A stretch of 7,689 bases of DNA from Candidatus Eiseniibacteriota bacterium (GTDB taxonomy: Bacteria; Arandabacterota; Arandabacteria; Arandabacterales; Arandabacteraceae): positions 1 through 7,689 of the forward strand of contig JAUVJV010000090.1 in NCBI GenBank assembly GCA_030592245.1, written 5' to 3'. Positions 1 to 4,930 of the stretch are shown here, one piece after another; positions within the stretch are counted from its first letter, which is position 1; each line of letters opens with the position of its first letter. The notes under the pieces are model-generated. The model was given only the letters and a program-made list of their open reading frames with translations. It searched no databases and was not told the origin of the DNA. The translations under genes were made by a program, and so were the position numbers.

Positions 1-27
1 CAGGGTCTTAATGGTGACACTTCTCAT
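1..27 (-). CDS. 5' end of an unidentified minus-strand gene (first 9 codons)
   Basis: Read on the minus strand, an ATG at 27-25 opens a frame MRSVTIKTL that runs off the left edge without a stop. It is preceded by a near-perfect Shine-Dalgarno sequence, AAAAGGAGGT (complement of 33-42), five bases from the ATG. This is what supports a real gene start, since nine codons say nothing about the product. The gene would be transcribed divergently from citrate synthase, so the roughly 520 bp between them should hold promoters for both. No family can be named. A chance match is possible, but the strength and spacing of the ribosome binding site make a true start more likely than not. Confidence 0.5.
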
Positions 28-547
28 GACCTACCTCCTTTTGACAAATGGACAGACTGGTGTTCAAAGGCTGGATTGTCTGGGTTTAAGTTGCCCTGAC
101 ATGGGCAAATCGACCCCTGGATGGGATCGATACTTACAAGTGCCTTCTGGTCAGACTTAAAGGAGCCTTCCAATATGGAATCTCTCCCGCCTGTGACCTG
201 CGATCACCCCCAGGGTGATAACAGGCAGATGAGCCGAAACACTTCACCTCACCTCACCCGCGCAGACTTTGCGCTAGATGGGAAATCCTGTCAAGAACTT
301 TTTTATACTTGCGCTTTTTGGATTCATCTAAGACTTCACTGGAGCTATAGAGGGTCAAGACTAGATTGCATACCCATATCCACCCACCGGCCTTTACCTG
401 GAAGACAAATCTCCTTGACTTTCGGGCTCAAATATGACAAACATGGGAGGTTTATTTTGTGTATTCTATCCTTAACTTCGGGCCCACTGGGAGAGCCCGG
501 GATAGGATTCGGGGTAACGGTTGAAACCGGAGAGGTGAGGAGGTGCC
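28..547. other. Long divergent intergenic region / citrate synthase leader
   Basis: No convincing gene lies in this 520-bp stretch. An open frame from 121 to 585 lacks a ribosome binding site, overlaps the start of citrate synthase and looks random in composition. The stretch is more A+T-rich than the genes beside it. It contains a 17-bp palindrome (203-219), a CACCTCACCTCACC-type tract (246-258), a TATACT box at 304-309 without a good -35 partner, a small CGGGC/GCCCG hairpin (479-499), and a short inverted repeat CGGTT-GA-AACCG at 518-529 just before the ribosome binding site. I could not pick a convincing sigma-70 promoter for citrate synthase. Confidence 0.6.
203..219. promoter_or_regulatory. 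Perfect 7-bp inverted repeat, candidate operator or hairpin
   Basis: ATCACCC-CCA-GGGTGAT is a perfect inverted repeat with a 3-bp centre. It is flanked by a second complementary pair, CCTGT (190-194) and ACAGG (221-225), set off by an uneven 8-versus-1-base gap. There is no T tract on either side, so an intrinsic terminator is unlikely. Its position between two divergent genes suits a dimeric regulator's site. No specific regulator can be named from the sequence. Confidence 0.35.
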
Positions 548-1852
548 ATGTCGAAGTTGAAGGAGAAGTTGAAGGAGAAGATTGACGGTTGGCGGCCGCG
601 CACTACCAAGTTGCTCAAGGAGCATGGAGACAAGAAGATCTCTGATGTCACCATCGCTCAGGCAATCGGTGGCGTGAGAGGCGTGAAGTGTCTGGTCACA
701 GACATTTCTTATCTTGATCCCATGGAAGGGATTCGCTTCCGCGGCCATACCATACCCGAGACCATGGCGGCTCTGCCCAAGGTGGACGATGGCGGCATGC
801 CCTATGTTGAGGGGTTCCTCTGGCTCCTCCTTACGGGCGACATGCCCACTAAGGATGAAGCGCTCGAGATGGTCGCCGACTTCAAAAAGCGCGCAAAAAC
901 ACCTGGATACGTTTTTGACATCTTGAAGGCCATGCCCAAGGACTCGCATCCAATGGCGATGTTCTCTACGGCGGTCCTTTCGATGCAGAGAGAGTCTGAG
1001 TTCGTCAAGGCTTACAATGCCGGCACCAGCAAGATGGATTACTGGGAATCAACGCTGGAAGACAGCCTGAACCTGCTTGCCAGGCTTCCCCAGATCGCTG
1101 CCTTCATCTACCGGTGGAAGTACAAGGACGGCAACATCATCGATCCTGATCCCAACCTCGACATGGGCGGCAACTTCGCCCACATGATGGGCATCGGCAA
1201 ACCTTACGACGATGTTGCGCGTCTCTACTTCATCCTGCACAGCGACCATGAGAGCGGAAACGTCAGCGCCCACGCCGGCCATCTGATTGCCAGCGCGCTT
1301 TCCGATATCTACTACTCCATCTCCGGGTTGCTCAACGGCCTGGCAGGTCCCCTGCACGGGCTGGCCAACCAGGAAGTGCTGCGCTGGATCCAGGGCGTGA
1401 TGGACAAGATGGGCGGCAAGATCCCCAACGAAGAAGAGATGAAGAAGTTCGTGTGGGATACGCTGAATTCTGGCCAGGTCATTCCGGGCTTCGGTCATGC
1501 AGTCTTGAGGAAGACAGATCCAAGGTATCAGGCGCAGCGTGAGTTCTGCCAGAAGCACCTGCCGGACGATCCGATCTTCAAGTTCGTCGACGGGCTCTAC
1601 AATGTCGTCCCGCCGATCCTGGAGGAGCAGGGCAAGGCCAAGAACCCCTGGCCCAATGTCGATGCTCAGTCAGGCGTTATTCAGTGGTACTACGGCCTGA
1701 AAGAATATGACTTCTACACTGTTCTCTTCGGAATCGGCCGTGCGATGGGCGTCTGCTCGAACATCATCTGGGACCGCGCCCTCGGCTATCCCATCGAGAG
1801 GCCCAAGTCGGTTACGACAGCAATGCTTGAGGAGATGGCCGGAATCAAATAG
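548..1852 (+). CDS. gltA: Citrate synthase, homodimeric (mitochondrial/type I) family
   Basis: Condenses acetyl-CoA with oxaloacetate to citrate, the entry step of the TCA cycle, in the cytoplasm. The 434-residue protein is full length for the mitochondrial-type family and close to the pig heart enzyme in its motifs. HSDHESGNVSAH (231-242) and GPLHGLAN hold the oxaloacetate-site His234 and catalytic His270. PGFGHAVLRKTDPRY supplies His317 and Arg326, NVDAQSG supplies catalytic Asp372, and Arg398 and Arg418 (in ERPKS) complete the substrate site. The lineage is not the hexameric, NADH-inhibited GltA of enterobacteria; related homodimeric enzymes occur in bacteria such as Geobacter. The start is fixed by AGGAGGTG (538-545), although only two bases separate it from the ATG. 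Codons 3-10 contain a 12-bp direct repeat (554-577) giving KLKEKLKE. It stands alone, ending at a strong terminator. The symbol gltA is conventional for the function, not a claim of orthology. Confidence 0.97.
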   Translation: MSKLKEKLKEKIDGWRPRTTKLLKEHGDKKISDVTIAQAIGGVRGVKCLVTDISYLDPMEGIRFRGHTIPETMAALPKVDDGGMPYVEGFLWLLLTGDMPTKDEALEMVADFKKRAKTPGYVFDILKAMPKDSHPMAMFSTAVLSMQRESEFVKAYNAGTSKMDYWESTLEDSLNLLARLPQIAAFIYRWKYKDGNIIDPDPNLDMGGNFAHMMGIGKPYDDVARLYFILHSDHESGNVSAHAGHLIASALSDIYYSISGLLNGLAGPLHGLANQEVLRWIQGVMDKMGGKIPNEEEMKKFVWDTLNSGQVIPGFGHAVLRKTDPRYQAQREFCQKHLPDDPIFKFVDGLYNVVPPILEEQGKAKNPWPNVDAQSGVIQWYYGLKEYDFYTVLFGIGRAMGVCSNIIWDRALGYPIERPKSVTTAMLEEMAGIK

Positions 1853-1876
1853 TCAGCCGGTCTCATCCTGTTACAA

Positions 1877-1915
1877 AGAGAGGGGGCGCCTTCGGGCGTC
1901 CCCTCTTTCTTTTCT
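1877..1915 (+). terminator. Rho-independent terminator of citrate synthase
   Basis: A 14-bp stem (1877-1890 pairing with 1895-1908, including two G-U pairs) is closed by a TTCG tetraloop (1891-1894). A T-rich tail, TTTCTTTTC, follows. It begins 24 bases after the citrate synthase stop codon, so the gene is probably monocistronic. Confidence 0.93.
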
Positions 1916-2000
1916 CTTGCACGGTTCCCGTGACGGGCTTACCTGTTTGCGGCTCTGGACGCCGGTATAGCAGAACGTAATGCCCGGACCCGGGTTAGGT

Positions 2001-2032
2001 CAGGCCGCCGCGGTTGTATGTTGACCGGCCTG
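2001..2032. promoter_or_regulatory. Imperfect inverted repeat over the -35 box, candidate operator
   Basis: CAGGC (2001-2005) pairs with GCCTG (2028-2032), and CGGT (2011-2014) with ACCG (2024-2027), leaving a 5-base bulge on the left arm only. The right arm overlaps and abuts the -35 hexamer TTGACC at 2021-2026. A dimer bound here would block polymerase, so autoregulation by the downstream GbsR-type protein is a reasonable guess. This is inference from position. A second short palindrome, CCCGG-AC-CCGGG, lies at 1983-1994. Confidence 0.35.
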
Positions 2033-2050
2033 GGCAGTCCGGCATATAAT
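2021..2050 (+). promoter_or_regulatory. Sigma-70-type promoter of the regulator/lipoprotein unit
   Basis: A -35 box TTGACC (2021-2026, five of six consensus bases) is followed after 18 bp by a perfect -10 box TATAAT (2045-2050). The expected transcription start is near 2057. That leaves a leader of about 20 nt before the ATG at 2078, but only about 9 nt before the alternative ATG at 2066. Confidence 0.85.
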
Positions 2051-2077
2051 TTCAGTGTATTTTGAATGGAGCAAACG

Positions 2078-2581
2078 ATGGTGGATAAGCAATATGAGCA
2101 GTTCATCGAAACCTGGGGTTCGATGGGAGTCCTCTGGGGCATCAACCGCTCCATGGCGAGAATCCACGCCTTTCTCATCACGTCAGAGGAACCTGCCGAC
2201 CTGGACACCATTGCCGACTCGCTTAAGATGAGCCGCGGCAATGCGAGCATGTGCCTTAAGGAGCTCCGGCACTGGGGCGTCATACAGCGCGTGCATTCCC
2301 CGGGAGACCGCAGGGACTCCTATGTGGCCGAGCCCGACGCCTTCAAGATGTTCTTTTTGATCGGGCAGGAACGCAAGAAGCGGGAATTCGACCCGGCCCT
2401 CCACAGCGTACGGCTGCTTCTGGCGGAAGGGGATCCCGAGAAACGCAAAGCGGTCCACGCGCGCCTGAGAGGGCTGGAGAGACTTCTCACCAGCATCGAC
2501 CGCGTACTCAACAAGTGTCTCCAGGATGAGAAAATGACCAAGGCAGTCCTTAATATCCTTAAGGGCTTCGTCGCCAGGTAG
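2078..2581 (+). CDS. GbsR/MarR-type winged-helix transcriptional regulator
   Basis: A 167-residue DNA-binding protein of the GbsR branch of the MarR superfamily. Relatives include Bacillus GbsR, a choline-responsive repressor of glycine betaine synthesis. Near the N-terminus is WGSMGVLWGINRSMARIHAFL, the family's leading helices. It is followed by a helix-turn-helix in which DLDTIADSLKMSRGNASMCL gives the scaffold and recognition helices, and a wing GVIQRVHSPGDRRDSY. The C-terminal half is helical and probably forms the dimer. I start it at the ATG at 2078, because GGAG (2068-2071) lies six bases ahead and the promoter predicts a start of transcription near 2057. An in-frame ATG at 2066 would add four residues but has no ribosome binding site. 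The DUF6599-type lipoprotein gene follows after 19 nt, probably on the same transcript. The ligand and targets are unknown; no osmolyte genes are nearby. Confidence 0.88.
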   Translation: MVDKQYEQFIETWGSMGVLWGINRSMARIHAFLITSEEPADLDTIADSLKMSRGNASMCLKELRHWGVIQRVHSPGDRRDSYVAEPDAFKMFFLIGQERKKREFDPALHSVRLLLAEGDPEKRKAVHARLRGLERLLTSIDRVLNKCLQDEKMTKAVLNILKGFVAR

Positions 2582-2600
2582 TCACGCTGAGGAGGAGAAC

Positions 2601-3599
2601 ATGAATGGGCACTTTGTCCGAATCGGATCGATAATCTTCCTGGCATGTATCTTCCTGCACTGCGGAAGCTCCAGGAAACCTCCGACAGAGGCCCCACGGG
2701 TCAAGACCACACGTGCCGAAACCCCGCCGGCCGAGATCCCGCTGGCCGAGATTCCGCATGGAGAAACGCCTGATGGGGAGATCCTTCCGGAATCGATCGC
2801 TTCCGCCGGCTTGGCCGGCTCAGCCAGCTGGGTCCGCAAGAGCGATGTTGCCGTATTCGCCGGTGAATCCCTGTTTGAGTATATCAATGGGGCTGCCGAG
2901 ATGTATCACAAGTATGACTTCACCGATCTAAGTGCTGCAGAGTATGAGAAGGGGAACGCGGTCGTGACCGCCGATGTCTACGCGTTTTCGTCTGAAGACA
3001 TGGCTTTCGGGATGTACACCACCCTGAGGCCCGAGGAACCCGACACGGTGATGATTGGAATAGAGGGTTTCGCCTTCGACACCAACTGGATCTATGTAAA
3101 AGGCCCCTACCTGGTGAATGTCTACACCTATGACAATGTGGGGATGGGAGAAGTCCGGACAATCGCCGCCGCCGTCGAGAGCGGGCTCCAGGGAACCACC
3201 GCCAAGCCTGAGGCTTTCGAGGCCTTCCCCGGGAATGGCCGGGTCCCATATTCAGACAAGATCTATGCCGAGGCCTTCCTGAGCCAGGATGTGCTTGCCG
3301 ATGTCTATACCATCGACTATGCGCGGGATGGCCATCGCCTCACGCTCTTCACTTCACTTGATCCTCGTTCGGCTAAGCTTGAGGCCTGGCGGGAAGGTAT
3401 CGAAGAGGAGTACGACCCCGACATGGGTTATCAGCATCTTCCCTATGACGAGAGCAGGTATCTGCACACCAGCGATTCCTACCGGGGTGAGATAATCGCC
3501 GGACCCATCGGCGGAAGACTGGTCGGGATGGTAGGCTATCGCACCGAGGATATGGATATCCTGGTTGCGTGGCTGCACGCCCTGATCGAGCAACCCTAG
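2601..3599 (+). CDS. DUF6599-type exported protein, probable lipoprotein
   Basis: A 332-residue exported protein of unknown function. Residues 1-20 form a signal peptide with Arg7 and a hydrophobic core IGSIIFLACIFL. Cys21, followed by GSS, looks like a lipidation site, but the residue before it is His rather than Gly or Ala, so the lipobox is poor. Residues about 25-62 are a Pro/Glu-rich tether with pentapeptide repeats. The folded part begins near Trp77 and carries LFEYINGAAEMYHKYDF (91-107) followed by DVYAFSSEDMAFGMYT, the pattern I associate with DUF6599 proteins. A second half (220-330) resembles it in layout (YAEAFLSQDVLADVYTIDY). The start follows GAGGAGGAG (2589-2597) and sits 19 nt after the regulator gene. 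The family assignment is from memory of motifs, and no biochemical role can be given. Confidence 0.75.
   Translation: MNGHFVRIGSIIFLACIFLHCGSSRKPPTEAPRVKTTRAETPPAEIPLAEIPHGETPDGEILPESIASAGLAGSASWVRKSDVAVFAGESLFEYINGAAEMYHKYDFTDLSAAEYEKGNAVVTADVYAFSSEDMAFGMYTTLRPEEPDTVMIGIEGFAFDTNWIYVKGPYLVNVYTYDNVGMGEVRTIAAAVESGLQGTTAKPEAFEAFPGNGRVPYSDKIYAEAFLSQDVLADVYTIDYARDGHRLTLFTSLDPRSAKLEAWREGIEEEYDPDMGYQHLPYDESRYLHTSDSYRGEIIAGPIGGRLVGMVGYRTEDMDILVAWLHALIEQP
2712..2786 (+). repeat. Five 15-bp units encoding a Pro/Glu pentapeptide repeat
   Basis: Codons 38-62 of the lipoprotein read RAETP, PAEIP, LAEIP, HGETP, DGEIL: five units of the form x-(A/G)-E-(I/T)-(P/L). Units two and three (2727-2741 and 2742-2756) are nearly identical at the DNA level (13 of 15 bases). 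The repeat forms the linker between the membrane anchor and the folded domain. Confidence 0.8.
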
Positions 3600-3611
3600 C
3601 TATCCAGACCC

Positions 3612-3641
3612 GGCCGTCACGGATCCGCTCCGTGTCAGGCC
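3612..3641. terminator. Hairpin between convergent genes, possible bidirectional terminator
   Basis: CACGGA (3618-3623) pairs with TCCGTG (3629-3634) around a 5-base loop, and GGCC (3612-3615) pairs with GGCC (3638-3641) outside a small internal loop. It fills the 51-bp gap between two converging stop codons. There is no U tract on either strand, so it is not a classical intrinsic terminator. It could stop or protect both transcripts. Confidence 0.45.
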
Positions 3642-3650
3642 CTCCAGAGC

Positions 3651-4901
3651 TCACGCGTACATGAGCTTGAGGTCTTCTATCCTGTAAGCGATGTTCACAT
3701 GATGCGCGCACCTCGCAGAGCACGTATCACAACCCTTGCATGCCGCGACACCCCGGCCTGCCGGTATCTCGTCCAGCGTCGCCCGGGCCTGCCGGAAGTT
3801 GGAGTACTGGGCGGCATACATATGGGTGCGCATTAGCTCCGGTATCGCAACCCCGTGCGGACAGCTCGCGATGCACTCTCTGCACTGGTGACAGAAGCCG
3901 AGCCCCATCATCATCTCATTATCCGCCAGGAAGCGCTTCTCATCCTCGGTGTATTCAAGATTGAAGGCCACCGAGACATCTTCCTTCATATGCTGATAGC
4001 TGGTGTACCCCGGGATTGAGGTTGTTATGTTCTCGTGGCGCATCACCCACTTGAGCATGGCGCTCTGCACCACGCCGCTCTCATACTTGTCGAGTGATTC
4101 CTGGTTGGGCAGCTGGCGGCCGCCGGCCTGGGTTTTCATGGCGACTATGCCTATCCCCTTCTTGGCCGCCGCGTCTATGGCTTCGTGAAGTGCCGCGTCA
4201 CCGGCAAGAGACACGTTCATCGATGTCAATACCACATCACAGAGATCGCTCTCGGTCACTGCGGTGATGATCTCCGTCATAGACTGGTGGGTCGAGATGC
4301 CGGAGAAGCGCGCCTTGCCATCCTTCTTAAGCTTGTTCATGGCCTCGAAGGCGGCCGGGTCCAGCCCCTCCGCATTGGGCACGGCATGGAGATACACGAT
4401 ATCCACATAGTCCATCTGGAGCCGCTTGAGACTCCCCTCGGTCAGCGTGATGAACTTCCCCACCGCCTCCTCGTCGCTCATGTTCTCGCGGCCACCCAGC
4501 CGCTCCTTGGTGCCAATGACGACCTCATCACGGATGCCCATTTCCTTGATCACCTTGCCCAGCATCTGCTCATTGCGCCCGAAAGCATAGAGCGAGGCCG
4601 TGTCGAAATGCCGGACTCCCATCTCATAAGAGGCCTTTACAATTTCGGGGTTATCGGCGTTCATTGCGCCCATGCTGACGATGGGAATGGATATCCCGGT
4701 CTTTCCCAGCGTCCGGTAGATCATCCTGGATTCACCCTCTTCGGCGGCCTGGGTATCCCCGGCCTTCTCTTCGCCCTCCTCGGCCGCGGCAAGCCCCGGG
4801 CTTACACCGGCAAGCCCCGCCGCTGCAAGTCCGGTGAGTGAAGTCGAAATGAACCTGCGTCTTGTGAGATCACCTTGTCTGTTACCTGGTTTGTCACTCA
4901 T
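3651..4901 (-). CDS. Tat-exported aldo/keto reductase with two C-terminal [4Fe-4S] motifs
   Basis: A 416-residue predicted NAD(P)H-linked oxidoreductase. Residues 13-18 (TRRRFI) are a twin-arginine motif followed by a hydrophobic stretch and a likely cleavage site after Ala40, then an acidic linker (41-58). The aldo/keto reductase barrel spans about 60-330 and keeps all four catalytic residues: Asp100 and Tyr105 in HFDTASLY, Lys132 in GTK, and His172 in YLH. The C-terminus carries Cys337/340/343/347 followed by Pro (CHQCRECIASCP) and a second set Cys388/391/394/398 (CKGCDTCSARC), consistent with two [4Fe-4S] clusters. The second set lacks the usual Pro after the last Cys. Export through Tat fits a protein that folds and takes up cofactors in the cytoplasm. 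GGAGG five bases before the ATG supports the start. It lies 29 nt after the hydrolase-like gene in the same operon. The substrate is unknown. Confidence 0.93.
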   Translation of the reverse strand: MSDKPGNRQGDLTRRRFISTSLTGLAAAGLAGVSPGLAAAEEGEEKAGDTQAAEEGESRMIYRTLGKTGISIPIVSMGAMNADNPEIVKASYEMGVRHFDTASLYAFGRNEQMLGKVIKEMGIRDEVVIGTKERLGGRENMSDEEAVGKFITLTEGSLKRLQMDYVDIVYLHAVPNAEGLDPAAFEAMNKLKKDGKARFSGISTHQSMTEIITAVTESDLCDVVLTSMNVSLAGDAALHEAIDAAAKKGIGIVAMKTQAGGRQLPNQESLDKYESGVVQSAMLKWVMRHENITTSIPGYTSYQHMKEDVSVAFNLEYTEDEKRFLADNEMMMGLGFCHQCRECIASCPHGVAIPELMRTHMYAAQYSNFRQARATLDEIPAGRGVAACKGCDTCSARCAHHVNIAYRIEDLKLMYA

Positions 4902-4930
4902 CGCATCCTCCGTTCCATCGAGACACGCAT

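Noticed and set aside
41..69. TTGACA at 41-46 as a plus-strand -35 box
   Set aside because: The hexamer 17 bp downstream, TCAAAG, does not resemble a -10 box, and the site overlaps the minus-strand gene's ribosome binding site region.
301..312. TATACT as the -10 box of a citrate synthase promoter
   Set aside because: No acceptable -35 hexamer is found 16-18 bp upstream (the bases there read GGAAAT) and there is no extended -10 TG.
121..585. 154-codon plus-strand open frame ahead of citrate synthase
   Set aside because: No ribosome binding site before its ATG, no family-like motifs, random-looking composition, and it overlaps the well-supported citrate synthase start in another frame.
1049..1558. 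169-codon minus-strand open frame
   Set aside because: Antisense to the citrate synthase active-site region; no motifs and no start signal.
4185..4841. 218-codon plus-strand open frame
   Set aside because: It is antisense to the aldo/keto reductase, whose frame has a full set of catalytic and cluster motifs; high G+C makes long antisense frames common.
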